A stretch of 64,000 bases of DNA, taken from NCBI RefSeq assembly GCF_009765705.1, contig NZ_LMUX01000017.1:186001-250000 (forward strand), given 5' to 3'. The notes beneath the pieces are model-generated. The model was given only the letters and a program-made list of their open reading frames with translations, made no database searches and had not been told where the DNA came from. The stretch's first letter is position 1. Every line of letters starts with the position of its first letter. Origin of the DNA: Burkholderia sp. L27(2015) (GTDB taxonomy: Bacteria > Pseudomonadota > Gammaproteobacteria > Burkholderiales > Burkholderiaceae). This document shows, piece by piece, positions 17,936-26,538 of the stretch. The position numbers and the translations under genes were made by a program.

Positions 17936-20065
17936 ATGACAGTTCAATATGAAAGCCGCTACCAAGTGGCATTGTTGACCCTCGATAATCCACCCGTCAA
18001 TGGCCTCGGCCACGCCACGCGCAGCGGCATCGTCGCGGGGCTGGAGCGGGCGCAAAGCGACCCGGCCATTGCGGCCATCGTCATCATCGGTTCGGGCCGG
18101 GCTTTTTCCGGCGGTGCCGATATCACCGAATTCAATACGCCTAAAGCGGTCGCAAGCCCGATGCTGGGCGAAGTGATCGCCGCGCTGGAAGCCAGTACCA
18201 AGCCTATCGTCGCCGCCATCCATGGCGTGGCAATGGGCGGTGGGCTCGAACTCGCGCTCGGCGCGCACTACCGGGTGGCCGCGCGCGGTGCACAAATCGC
18301 GTTGCCCGAAGTCAAGCTTGGCCTGTTGCCCGGCGCAGGCGGTACGCAACGGCTGCCTCGCGCGATCGGCATTGCGACGGCGCTCGAGATGATCACGAGC
18401 GGCACGCCGCGACGCGCACAAGCGTTGGCCGATAGCACGCTGTTCGACCGCGTGGTCGATGGCGAAGTGCTCGAACCGGCGCTCGCGTTTGCCCGCGAAG
18501 TGGTGGCGCAAACAAACGCGCAAGCCGCAACACGCTCGGCGCAGCACGCAGTGGCGTATCCCAAACTACGCGAGCGGGCCTTCGAATCCGCCGAGCTCGC
18601 CGGCGCCGCAGCCTTGTTCGAGGCGGCCCGCGCCCAGGCCGGCCGCAGCGCACGGGGCTTGCCGGCACCGCTGAAATGTATCGCGGCAATTGAGCACGGC
18701 GTGTCGCACGGCTTCGATGCCGGCCTCAAATTCGAGCGTGCCTGCTTTGTCGAACTGGTCGCGTCATCCGAAAGCCGCGCATTGCGTCACGCGTTTCTAG
18801 CTGAACGGGCCGCGGGCAAAATCGCCGGCGTCGACTCGGCAACGCCGCTGCGCACGATCAAACGTGTCGCGGTGGTAGGCGCCGGCACGATGGGTGTGGG
18901 TATCGCGTTGACCTTCGCCGATGCGGGCTTGCCAGTCACGGTGATCGAGGCGGGCGATGCTCAAGTGCAGCGTGGGCTGGCCGCGATCGCACGCTACTAC
19001 GAGCGCGCACTGGCCAAGGGCCGGCTTGACGCGGCGACCGCGGCCCAGCGCCAGGCATCAATCACCACCAGTTTGTCCTTCGACGCACTGCAGGATGCCG
19101 ACCTGATCATTGAAGCGGTATTCGAGGATTTCGACGTCAAGCAGCAGGTCTTTACTCAGATCGACGCGCACGCCAAAGCAGGCGCCATTTTGGCGTCGAA
19201 CACTTCGACCCTCGATTTGAACCGCATCGCTAACTTCACTCGACGGCCAAGCGATGTGGTGGGCCTGCATTTTTTCAGCCCGGCGCAAGTGATGAAATTG
19301 CTCGAAGTCGTGCGTGGCGCCCAGACCAGCCCTGAGGTGCTTGCCAGCGTCATGAAACTGGCCAAGCAGATCGGCAAGACAGCCGTGGTGGCGGGCGTGT
19401 GCGACGGCTTTATCGGCAACCGGATGATCGAACAATATGTGCGACAAGCGTTCTACATGCTGGAAGAGGGCGCGTTGCCGCAGCAGATCGATCACGCGAT
19501 CGAACAATTTGGTTTCGCGATGGGGCCATTCCGGATGAGCGACTTGGCAGGCAACGATATCGGCTGGGCGATACGCAAACGGCGCGCGTTGGAGCAACCC
19601 GGGCTCGTCTATCCGAAGGTTGCCGATCGACTGTGTGAGCAAGGACGGTTCGGGCAAAAGACCCAGGCAGGCTGGTATAACTACGCCCCCGGTGAGCGCG
19701 AAGCGTTGAGTGCACCCGAGGTCGATGCGCTGGTACTGGCGCACTCGCAAGCCCAAGGTGTAATGCGTCGTATCATCAGCGACGAAGAGATTGTCGAGCG
19801 GCTGGTTTTCGCGCTAGTCAACGAAGGGGCGTGGATCTTGCAGGAAGGTATTGCCGCGCGCGCTTCGGATATCGATCTGGTCTACCTCGCCGGCTATGGC
19901 TTCCCCCCCGGGCGCGGCGGTCCGATGTTCTACGCCGACACGATTGGATTGCCCAAGGTGGAAGCTGCGGTGCGCGGCTTTATGGCGCAGCCCAACGGTG
20001 CTGCCTGGAAGCTTGCGCCGTTGTTGAGCGAGCGCATTGCGGCGGGGAGCGGCTTCAACCGGTAG
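17936..20065 (+). CDS. FadB/FadJ-type fusion: enoyl-CoA hydratase and 3-hydroxyacyl-CoA dehydrogenase
   Basis: 709 residues. The N-terminal crotonase domain (about 1-190) has the oxyanion-hole segment HGVAMGGGLELALG and the catalytic-Glu region LPEVKLGLLPGAGGTQRLPR. A Rossmann domain starts near 303 (VAVVGAGTMGVGIALTFADAG) with LHFFSPAQVMKLLEVV and GFIGNRM. C-terminal dehydrogenase repeats include the PPGRGGPMFYAD block. The enzyme carries out hydration and NAD-dependent oxidation in beta-oxidation. ATG 17936 has AGGA upstream. No thiolase (FadA) or acyl-CoA dehydrogenase gene is next to it. Confidence 0.93.
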   Translation: MTVQYESRYQVALLTLDNPPVNGLGHATRSGIVAGLERAQSDPAIAAIVIIGSGRAFSGGADITEFNTPKAVASPMLGEVIAALEASTKPIVAAIHGVAMGGGLELALGAHYRVAARGAQIALPEVKLGLLPGAGGTQRLPRAIGIATALEMITSGTPRRAQALADSTLFDRVVDGEVLEPALAFAREVVAQTNAQAATRSAQHAVAYPKLRERAFESAELAGAAALFEAARAQAGRSARGLPAPLKCIAAIEHGVSHGFDAGLKFERACFVELVASSESRALRHAFLAERAAGKIAGVDSATPLRTIKRVAVVGAGTMGVGIALTFADAGLPVTVIEAGDAQVQRGLAAIARYYERALAKGRLDAATAAQRQASITTSLSFDALQDADLIIEAVFEDFDVKQQVFTQIDAHAKAGAILASNTSTLDLNRIANFTRRPSDVVGLHFFSPAQVMKLLEVVRGAQTSPEVLASVMKLAKQIGKTAVVAGVCDGFIGNRMIEQYVRQAFYMLEEGALPQQIDHAIEQFGFAMGPFRMSDLAGNDIGWAIRKRRALEQPGLVYPKVADRLCEQGRFGQKTQAGWYNYAPGEREALSAPEVDALVLAHSQAQGVMRRIISDEEIVERLVFALVNEGAWILQEGIAARASDIDLVYLAGYGFPPGRGGPMFYADTIGLPKVEAAVRGFMAQPNGAAWKLAPLLSERIAAGSGFNR

Positions 20066-20124
20066 TATGACTCTTCGCGTATTACCCGATTCACCCTTTA
20101 CCTTTGTCTCAGGAATTAGGCAAC

Positions 20125-20430
20125 ATGATCAAGCATATTGTGATGTGGACACTCAAGGACCACGCCGAGGGCGCCGACAAAGCCGCCAATATCCAAACGT
20201 TTGCCGCCAAACTGGAGAGTTGCCGAGGCATCGTACCCGGCATGCACGCGTTTGACGTCGTGACAGCCGCCACCGCAGGCGCAGAACTCACCGCCGATAT
20301 TGCGCTGTATTCGGAATTCGAGGACATGGCGGCACTGCAGGCCTATCAAACGCATCCCGCTCATAAAGCCATCTCACCATTCGTGGCCGCAGTGCGCTTG
20401 ACGCGCAACTGTCTCGACTTCGAGGCGTAG
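20125..20430 (+). CDS. Dabb (stress-responsive A/B-barrel) domain protein
   Basis: 101 residues starting MIKHIVMWTLKDHAEG, the typical Dabb opening, with the PGMHAFDVV strand and a C-terminal YQTHPAHKAISPFVAAV. These small dimeric alpha/beta-barrel proteins are of mostly unknown function. ATG 20125 is preceded by AGGAATTAGG. The next gene starts at GTG 20432, right after the stop, so the two are probably translated together. Confidence 0.9.
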   Translation: MIKHIVMWTLKDHAEGADKAANIQTFAAKLESCRGIVPGMHAFDVVTAATAGAELTADIALYSEFEDMAALQAYQTHPAHKAISPFVAAVRLTRNCLDFEA

Positions 20431-20431
20431 C

Positions 20432-20905
20432 GTGACCGAGTCTATCGTTGCTCCTATCCATAGTCCGTTCATCGAATATCTCGGAATCCGTACCGTCAGC
20501 GCGATCCATGGCGAGGCGCATGTGGTGTTGCCGCTGGACCCGCACCACCTGAACGTCTGGAACATTGCCCATGGCGGCGTCATCATGACCATGCTCGATA
20601 TCGCGATGGGCGGCGCTGCGCGCAGTCTCGCCACCGATGGCTGCGGCCCGGTGACGATCGAAATGAAAACCAATTTCATGCAACCGGGCAGTGGCGAGTT
20701 ACGTGGCGTGGGACGTGTGCTGCATAAATCGACCACGATGGCCTACTGCGAAGCGGAGATTTTCGATCTGCAGAATCGCATGGTTGCCAAGGCACTGGGC
20801 ACGTTCAAATATGTGCGCGCCGTGACGGTAGGGCGAGCTACGCGACAAGCGAGCGCCTTGACTGCCGGTGACGCGCCGCCGACGTCAGACAGCGCGAAAT
20901 CATGA
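20432..20905 (+). CDS. PaaI-type hotdog-fold thioesterase
   Basis: 157 residues from GTG 20432. Hotdog signature LNVWNIAHGGVIMTMLDIAMGGAA, with the HGG motif and a helix, then MKTNFMQPGSGELRGVGRVLHKSTTMAYCEAEI. It should hydrolyse an acyl-CoA thioester in the cytoplasm. The last 25 residues are low complexity. The stop overlaps the next start (ATGA at 20902), so it is coupled to the downstream dehydrogenase. Confidence 0.88.
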   Translation: MTESIVAPIHSPFIEYLGIRTVSAIHGEAHVVLPLDPHHLNVWNIAHGGVIMTMLDIAMGGAARSLATDGCGPVTIEMKTNFMQPGSGELRGVGRVLHKSTTMAYCEAEIFDLQNRMVAKALGTFKYVRAVTVGRATRQASALTAGDAPPTSDSAKS

Positions 20906-21768
20906 AAGACTTTGCTGGCAAGGTCGCGGTGATCACGGGGGCTGCGGGCGGTCTGGGCATGGCGCTGGTGGGCCAAGCCGCCAAGCGCGGCATGAAACTG
21001 GTGCTGGCCGACGTCGATCGCCAGGCGCTCGCCGCCAACGTCGAGTCCTTGCACGCGCAGGGCGTCGAAGCGATCGGCATCGTGACAGACGTGTCCGATC
21101 CCGCACAACTCGACGCGCTCGCAGCGGCCACGCTCGATGCGTTTGGCGCCATCCATCTGCTGTTCAACAATGCGGGCGTGGGGGCGGGCGGTTTTGTCTG
21201 GGAGAACACGGCCAACGACTGGCAATGGGTATGGGGCGTGAACGTCCTTGGCGTGGTCAATGGCCTGCGCGCGTTCGTGCCGCACATGCTCAAGCAGGGC
21301 GAGCCCGCCCACATCGTCAACACAGCTTCGGTCGCGGGCCTGCTCGCGCCGGCGATGCTGGGCCTGTACAACGCGACCAAGCATGCGGTGATCGGCCTGA
21401 GCGAGACGCTCTACAATGACCTGAAAATGACCGGTGCGCCGGTGCAATGTTCGGTGTTGTGTCCCGCGTTCTTCGATACCGGCATTGCAAGTTCGGATCG
21501 CACGCGGCCGCCTGAATTGCAGAACGATACGGCGTTGACCGCTTCGCAACGGGTTGCCAGCGCCCAACTGCGCAAGGCGGTGAAAGCTGGCAAGCTCAGC
21601 GCGGAGCAAGTCGCCGAAAAGACGTTCGACGCGATCGGTGCCGGCCAGTTTTACATCCTGACTCATGCGGCGGCCAAGCCGGCCATCGAATTGCGCCTCG
21701 AAGACTTAGCCCTTGAGCGCAACCCCAGCGACCCCTACACCTATAAGCCGGACGTCAAGCCGCATTGA
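20902..21768 (+). CDS. Short-chain dehydrogenase/reductase (classical SDR)
   Basis: 288 residues. Cofactor motif TGAAGGLG (14-21), NNAGVGAGG, Ser/Tyr/Lys active site in NTASVAGLL and LYNATKHAV. The acidic residue after the second strand (LADVDRQ) favours NAD. It sits in the acyl-CoA set, so a hydroxyacyl or related lipid substrate is likely but not shown. Overlaps the thioesterase stop by four bases; ends 10 bp before the esterase gene. Confidence 0.9.
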   Translation: MKDFAGKVAVITGAAGGLGMALVGQAAKRGMKLVLADVDRQALAANVESLHAQGVEAIGIVTDVSDPAQLDALAAATLDAFGAIHLLFNNAGVGAGGFVWENTANDWQWVWGVNVLGVVNGLRAFVPHMLKQGEPAHIVNTASVAGLLAPAMLGLYNATKHAVIGLSETLYNDLKMTGAPVQCSVLCPAFFDTGIASSDRTRPPELQNDTALTASQRVASAQLRKAVKAGKLSAEQVAEKTFDAIGAGQFYILTHAAAKPAIELRLEDLALERNPSDPYTYKPDVKPH

Positions 21769-21778
21769 AGGATCATGG

Positions 21779-22744
21779 ATGCCGCTTAACCCCAAGATCG
21801 AGCAGATTCTGGCGATGATCGCGCGGGCCCAACGCCCGGCGATGCATGAGCTAAGCCCGCAGGCCGCGCGCCTGAGTTACGAGAAGAGTGCACAAATCCT
21901 CGATCTCGATCCAGCGCCGATGCATCGCGTGGAGGATCTGTCGGTGCCCATGCGCGATGGCGCCACGATACGCGCACGCCTTTACCAGCCGGTCGAGCCT
22001 AACTGGTTCAGCAGCGCACCGGCGTTGGTCTTCTATCATGGCGGCGGCTTTACAGTGGGCAGCGTGGATACGCACGATGCGTTGTGCCGAATGTTTGCGA
22101 GCCTAGCCGAATGCCAGGTGCTGTCGGTCGATTATCGGTTGGCGCCCGAGTTTCGATTCCCGGTTGCCGTGGACGACGCATTCGACGCATTGCAATGGCT
22201 GTACCGCAACGCCGACACCCTGGGCATCGCACCGGGCCGAATTGCGGTGGGTGGAGACAGTGCAGGGGGGACGCTGGCCGCCGTGTGCGCGGTGTTGGCA
22301 CGCGACGCGCAGATTCCGCTCGCGTTGCAGTTGCTGATTTATCCGGGCACCTCTGCACACCAGCGTAATGCGTCGCATCAGCGCCTGGCGCAGGGGTATT
22401 TGTTGTCAGCGCAGACGATCCAGTGGTTTTTCAACCTCTATCTATCACAAGCGTCCGAGCGCGAAGATTGGCGTTTCGCACCCCTGGACGGTCAACGCGA
22501 CGCTCCCGCATTCGATCGTCTGGCCCCCGCCTGGATCGCTGTCGCCGAATACGATCCCTTGCATGACGAGGGCGTCGCATACGCGCGCAAGCTGCGCGAC
22601 GCCGGCAATAGCGTCGAACTCGTCGACTATGCCGGCATGATTCACGAATTTTTCAAGATGCGGCGTTATGTGCCAGAGGTGAGTGCGGCACATGCGGATG
22701 CCGTAGCCGCTTTGCGGCGGGCCTTTGCCGCGCAGGCAGACTAG
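21779..22744 (+). CDS. HSL-family alpha/beta hydrolase (esterase/lipase)
   Basis: 321 residues from ATG 21779. It has the hormone-sensitive-lipase oxyanion motif HGGG (FYHGGGFTVGS) and nucleophile elbow GDSAGG. The acid is in AVAEYDPLHDEG and the His in GMIHEFFKM, completing the triad. No signal peptide. Hydrolyses short-chain esters; specific substrate unknown. Its stop overlaps that of the convergent NRDE gene (CTAG at 22741-22744). Confidence 0.92.
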   Translation: MPLNPKIEQILAMIARAQRPAMHELSPQAARLSYEKSAQILDLDPAPMHRVEDLSVPMRDGATIRARLYQPVEPNWFSSAPALVFYHGGGFTVGSVDTHDALCRMFASLAECQVLSVDYRLAPEFRFPVAVDDAFDALQWLYRNADTLGIAPGRIAVGGDSAGGTLAAVCAVLARDAQIPLALQLLIYPGTSAHQRNASHQRLAQGYLLSAQTIQWFFNLYLSQASEREDWRFAPLDGQRDAPAFDRLAPAWIAVAEYDPLHDEGVAYARKLRDAGNSVELVDYAGMIHEFFKMRRYVPEVSAAHADAVAALRRAFAAQAD

Positions 22745-23577
22745 CCTTGGGCCAGGTCGGCGAGCTGAATCTGAAACTGGTACTCACTGGACTGCAACGC
22801 CGTATCCTCGTGCCGTCCGTCTGCCATGCTGTCGCCCAACTCCTTGACGTTGACGCAACCGCCGCTGCCCACTTGCAAAACGGTGGTGCAGCGCGTGCCG
22901 TAGTTGGGCAGACGGATGTACGCCGCGGAAAGCGCGCGTTCGCGCTCGAGCGTCAGGCCCGTGCTGGGCAACGTCTCGTCAGGTGCCGTGGTCGGGTCGC
23001 GCATCAGATCGAGCAGCGCATCGCGTTGTGCGGCGGGGGCGTCCCCGAACGCTTCCATGCACGCGAGCATCCCCGCTTTCTTCGCTACGACCTTGGGCCA
23101 GGGGGTATCGAGCAAGGCGTTGGACAGACCATAACTACCCGCGGGTAGAGCTGGCGCGCCGCCTGCCGGAATGTCCGCACAGTTGCTGAACCATCTCAGA
23201 TCGCGCTTTGCCAGATCGCCGACGAGCAGATTGAAACCGCTGTAGAGGTGGGCGCGTGGGCCTAAACCGGCCAGATAGTCCGCAGGCGACGCCTGCTCCC
23301 TGAGGAAGCCCGCGACCAGTTCGCCGCGGCTCGGCGCCGTCGGATTCGTCGCGCCCGGCGCTCTGAAATTGGTCAGTGCGGCGAAGCGACCGCTACGGGT
23401 AATACCCATCCAGGTACCGCCGCCTTGCAGGTCGCGCCCAGCGAGTAGCTCCGGCACATCGGGCCACCAGCCCATAGCCGCCGCCGGGCGCGCATAAAAC
23501 TCGTCACGATTGGCCGCGAGCGTGAGCAACGCGCCCTGCGACGCATGAGGGCGCCAGTCGAATACGATCAGGCACAC
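22741..23577 (-). CDS. NRDE / TANGO2 family protein
   Basis: 278 residues when started at GTG 23577. The family N-terminus MCLIVFDWRPH then appears exactly, followed by the name-giving AANRDEF and GGGTWMGITRSGRFAALTNFR. A GAGG lies eight bases before this GTG. The frame stays open to 23778, but those 67 extra codons are repeats (ESADEFAHECADEFADEF) and should not be translated. TANGO2-type proteins affect haem/lipid handling; the bacterial role is uncertain. In the family the Cys after the initiator Met is conserved. Confidence 0.88.
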   Translation of the reverse strand: MCLIVFDWRPHASQGALLTLAANRDEFYARPAAAMGWWPDVPELLAGRDLQGGGTWMGITRSGRFAALTNFRAPGATNPTAPSRGELVAGFLREQASPADYLAGLGPRAHLYSGFNLLVGDLAKRDLRWFSNCADIPAGGAPALPAGSYGLSNALLDTPWPKVVAKKAGMLACMEAFGDAPAAQRDALLDLMRDPTTAPDETLPSTGLTLERERALSAAYIRLPNYGTRCTTVLQVGSGGCVNVKELGDSMADGRHEDTALQSSEYQFQIQLADLAQG

Positions 23578-23640
23578 GAGCCATTCCTCGGCGACGACAT
23601 GGCGCTCACACCGCTGCCCGGCGTCAAGCAACGGTGGCGC

Positions 23641-23700
23641 GAATTCATCCGCGAACTCATCCGCGCATTCGTGCGCAAACTCATCCGCAGATTCGCGTAC
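23641..23700. repeat. Five 12-bp units between ygfZ and the NRDE gene
   Basis: Units at 23641-23652, 23653-23664, 23665-23676, 23677-23688 and 23689-23700; three read GAATTCATCCGC, GAACTCATCCGC and AAACTCATCCGC. They lie in the 139-bp spacer upstream of the NRDE start codon. They happen to be open in the NRDE frame and would inflate an automatic gene call. Confidence 0.85.
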
Positions 23701-23716
23701 GGCTTCCGGTGCGGAT

Positions 23717-24763
23717 TCAACCGGCTTCCTGCACAGGAAAAGCATACGGAAGCGCGCTAAAACTGAGCTCGCTACCATCGGCCGCCCCTAGATGGACCGT
23801 ACCGCGATTAAGGGCGTCCAGCTTGATTTCGACCAGACAATCGATGCCGCTCGCCAGGCCTTCCGTACCAGGGACAGCCGCCGCATTGACAACCATCCCG
23901 CATGGCTGGGACGGCTCGTCGACGCTGAAGATTTCGGTACCGGCGGCCACCGGCTCCGCCTGCGTGACATGGGCAATGACCGCACGCCGCTTCACCGTTC
24001 CCAGATACTGGCTGCGCGCGACGATTTCCTGACCCGGATAGCATCCTTTCTTGAAGTTGACGCCGCCAATGACTTCGAAATTGATCATTTGCGGAACGAA
24101 TTTTTCCTGTGTCGCCGCGCTGATACGCGGCTCTGCGGCACGCACCGCGAGCCAATCCCAGGTCGAAGCCGGCTCATGCCGTAATTTGGCTCCGAATACG
24201 CTGGCATACTGCGCCCATGTCTGAGCGGGTACGGCCCACACATAACGCGAAACACCCGCCGCGTCAGGCAAGCGTATCAAGCTGCCGGCTTGCGCATCCG
24301 CGTCGCCGTGGATCACGCCGTAGGGCTGTGTGGGTAACTCGCCGCCGAACAGTGGCGCCAACACGCCCGCCACATTCCCCGTGAGGCCGATCAGGCGGGT
24401 AGACGCACTCGCATCCACCAACTTCGCTTTGGCGCGTAACACAAACATCGACAAACGCTTCTGAATTGGCGCAAGGATGTCGGCCGACAGCATCAGGGAC
24501 ACCGATTGAGCGTCGCGCCAAGTGAGAAAACTGGCCAGCAACCGACCCTTGGGCGTGCAAAAACCGGCCAGCCGAGCCTCGCCGCTCGACAGCGTCTGGA
24601 TATCGTTGGTCAGCAGGTTATGCAGAAAACTGGCGGCATCATCGCCACTGACGACTATCAGCCCGTATTGATCGAGCAGCATGTAGGCACCGTCGCCGAG
24701 CGCTGCTGCGGCAGCAGCATAAGTCGGCGCAGCGGTATCGACGGGTGCGGTAAGCGGATTCAT
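23717..24763 (-). CDS. ygfZ: Folate-binding protein YgfZ (GcvT-like, Fe-S cluster maintenance)
   Basis: 348 residues. The YgfZ signature KGCYPGQEIVAR with its reactive Cys is present near residue 240, and the N-terminal GcvT-like fold starts with GLIVVSGDDAASFLHNLLTND. YgfZ needs tetrahydrofolate and supports assembly or repair of certain Fe-S enzymes. It is divergent from mltG, as in many Burkholderiaceae; the 118-bp gap between them must hold both promoters, but I see no strong hexamers. Confidence 0.93.
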   Translation of the reverse strand: MNPLTAPVDTAAPTYAAAAAALGDGAYMLLDQYGLIVVSGDDAASFLHNLLTNDIQTLSSGEARLAGFCTPKGRLLASFLTWRDAQSVSLMLSADILAPIQKRLSMFVLRAKAKLVDASASTRLIGLTGNVAGVLAPLFGGELPTQPYGVIHGDADAQAGSLIRLPDAAGVSRYVWAVPAQTWAQYASVFGAKLRHEPASTWDWLAVRAAEPRISAATQEKFVPQMINFEVIGGVNFKKGCYPGQEIVARSQYLGTVKRRAVIAHVTQAEPVAAGTEIFSVDEPSQPCGMVVNAAAVPGTEGLASGIDCLVEIKLDALNRGTVHLGAADGSELSFSALPYAFPVQEAG

Positions 24764-24881
24764 AAGCGTGGCCGATAAGTGGATTCTGGTGTGCGCGAAG
24801 CGCCAAGCAAGTATTATATGAGGTCTGGTTGCTTAGCGTTTCCCATACTCATACTCATCCTCCTTCCTGCCGCTTTTGCTG

Positions 24882-25886
24882 ATGCTCCTGCTGAAAAAGT
24901 TTTTTACCCGCGTATTGCTGTGCATACTGATCGCGGGCGGCGCAGCCGGTTACGCGTTCTATCGCTGGGCCAATACGCCGCTGATATTCACCCCTGTGCG
25001 GATCGATGCGGCGGTGAAAAACCACAGCAGCCTGCGGGGCGTCTCGTATCAGTTGGTGCGCGCCGGCCTACCCATGCATCCCGGTTTGTTCGAGGCGTTG
25101 ACTCGCCTGATGGGCTTATCGTCGCAACTCAAGGCGGGCAGTTACGAGTTCCAAAGCGGTATTACGCCGTATGAGGTGCTGCAGAAGGTGGCCGGCGGCG
25201 ACGTCAACGAGTCGCTCGTGACGTTCATCGATGGCTGGAATTTCCGGCAGATGCGTGCCGAGATGGACAGCAACCCTGCGATACGCCACGACACTGCGGG
25301 CTGGACGGACGAGGCGCTACTCAAGGCGCTGGGTGTAACCGATGGCAGCCCTGAAGGACTGTTTTATCCCGACACCTATCTGTTCGACAAGGGCGCCTCG
25401 GATCTGGACTTATACCAGCGCGCCTTCAAGTTGATGCAGGAGCATGTTTCGCAGGCATGGGCCGCACGGGCGCCCAACTTGCCATACCGCTCGCCTTACG
25501 AGGCGCTGATCATGGCCTCGTTGATCGAAAAGGAAACCGGGCGCGCGTCCGACTTGCCGATGGTGGCCTCCGTGTTCGTCAACCGACTCAAACTGCACAT
25601 GCCCTTGCAGACCGATCCCAGTGTCATCTATGGCATGGGCGCTGAGTATGCGGGGCATCTGCACAAAAAAGACCTGCAAACCGACAGTCCGTACAATACC
25701 TACACCCGGCAAGGCTTGCCGCCGACGCCGATAGCGTTGCCCGGCAGCGCCGCGCTGGAGGCGGCGATGAATCCGACACCGAGTACCGCGCTGTATTTCG
25801 TGGCGCGTGGCGATGGGTACAGTGCATTTTCCGATACGCTCGAAGCGCACAATCGCGCGGTCAATAAATATATTCGAGGCCAATAG
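24882..25886 (+). CDS. mltG: Endolytic murein transglycosylase MltG (YceG-like)
   Basis: 334 residues from ATG 24882 (a TTG two codons earlier is possible). One N-terminal membrane helix (about 7-27), a LysM-like part, then the catalytic YceG domain with [11 protein letters not shown] (catalytic Glu), [10 protein letters not shown] and [18 protein letters not shown]. It cuts nascent glycan strands within the chain and is thought to set the end of peptidoglycan synthesis. The next gene, tmk, starts 1 bp after its stop, so mltG-tmk-holB is an operon. Confidence 0.95.
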   Translation: MLLLKKFFTRVLLCILIAGGAAGYAFYRWANTPLIFTPVRIDAAVKNHSSLRGVSYQLVRAGLPMHPGLFEALTRLMGLSSQLKAGSYEFQSGITPYEVLQKVAGGDVNESLVTFIDGWNFRQMRAEMDSNPAIRHDTAGWTDEALLKALGVTDGSPEGLFYPDTYLFDKGASDLDLYQRAFKLMQEHVSQAWAARAPNLPYRSPYEALIMASLIEKETGRASDLPMVASVFVNRLKLHMPLQTDPSVIYGMGAEYAGHLHKKDLQTDSPYNTYTRQGLPPTPIALPGSAALEAAMNPTPSTALYFVARGDGYSAFSDTLEAHNRAVNKYIRGQ

Positions 25887-25887
25887 C

Positions 25888-26508
25888 ATGACGCGCGGCA
25901 AGTTCATTACCTTTGAAGGCATCGACGGAGCGGGCAAGACGACTCACTTGAGCGGATTTCGCGAGCTGCTGGAGCAACGCCTATCGGGTTCGGGGCGGCA
26001 GGTCGTGACCACGCGCGAACCGGGTGGCACGCCATTGGGCGAAAAGCTGCGCGAGCTGCTGCTGCATCACCCGATGCATCTGGAAACCGAGGCCTTGCTG
26101 GCATTCGCCGCGCGTCGCGAGCACTTGGAACAGGTGATCGTACCCGCGCTGAACCGAGGCGATTGGGTGTTGTCGGATCGTTTCACCGACGCGACCTTTG
26201 CGTATCAGGGCGGCGGACGTGGGCTGGCACGGCAGAAATTGGAAGTGCTGGAGACCTGGGTGCAAGAGGGTTTGCAACCCGACCTGACCGTGCTCTTCGA
26301 CGTGCCGACTGAAACCGCCAGCAAGCGCCGCAGCGCCGCGCGAGCGCCCGATAAGTTCGAGAGCGAATCGGACGGCTTTTTTGAGCGCACCCGCGACGAA
26401 TATCTGCGACGTGCCGCAGAAGCCGGTTCGCGCTTTGTGCAGATCGACGCCACCCGCAGCATAGCCGAAATCAAGAAAGAACTTGAACAGATTGCCGCAA
26501 GTATCTAA
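25888..26508 (+). CDS. tmk: Thymidylate kinase
   Basis: 206 residues. P-loop GIDGAGKT (11-18), DR(F/Y) motif in [18 protein letters not shown], and [11 protein letters not shown]. Phosphorylates dTMP to dTDP. Start ATG 25888 gives the family N-terminus [14 protein letters not shown]; a longer frame begins inside mltG and is not used. A 19-bp AT-rich palindrome overlaps its stop codon. Confidence 0.97.
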   Translation: MTRGKFITFEGIDGAGKTTHLSGFRELLEQRLSGSGRQVVTTREPGGTPLGEKLRELLLHHPMHLETEALLAFAARREHLEQVIVPALNRGDWVLSDRFTDATFAYQGGGRGLARQKLEVLETWVQEGLQPDLTVLFDVPTETASKRRSAARAPDKFESESDGFFERTRDEYLRRAAEAGSRFVQIDATRSIAEIKKELEQIAASI

Positions 26509-26525
26509 TTTAAAATTAGATTTTT
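26503..26525 (+). terminator. AT-rich palindrome with T-tract at the tmk stop (possible weak terminator/attenuator)
   Basis: Arms ATCTAATTT (26503-26511) and AAATTAGAT (26513-26521) are perfectly complementary around one base, followed by TTTT. The tmk stop TAA (26506-26508) is in the left arm. The stem is weak because it is AT-only apart from one pair, so partial termination before holB is a guess. Confidence 0.35.
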
Positions 26526-26538
26526 ACATGGAATTCTG

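Noticed and set aside
23578-23778. N-terminal extension of the NRDE protein
   Set aside because: Made of 12-bp repeats; family alignment and the ribosome-binding site favour GTG 23577.
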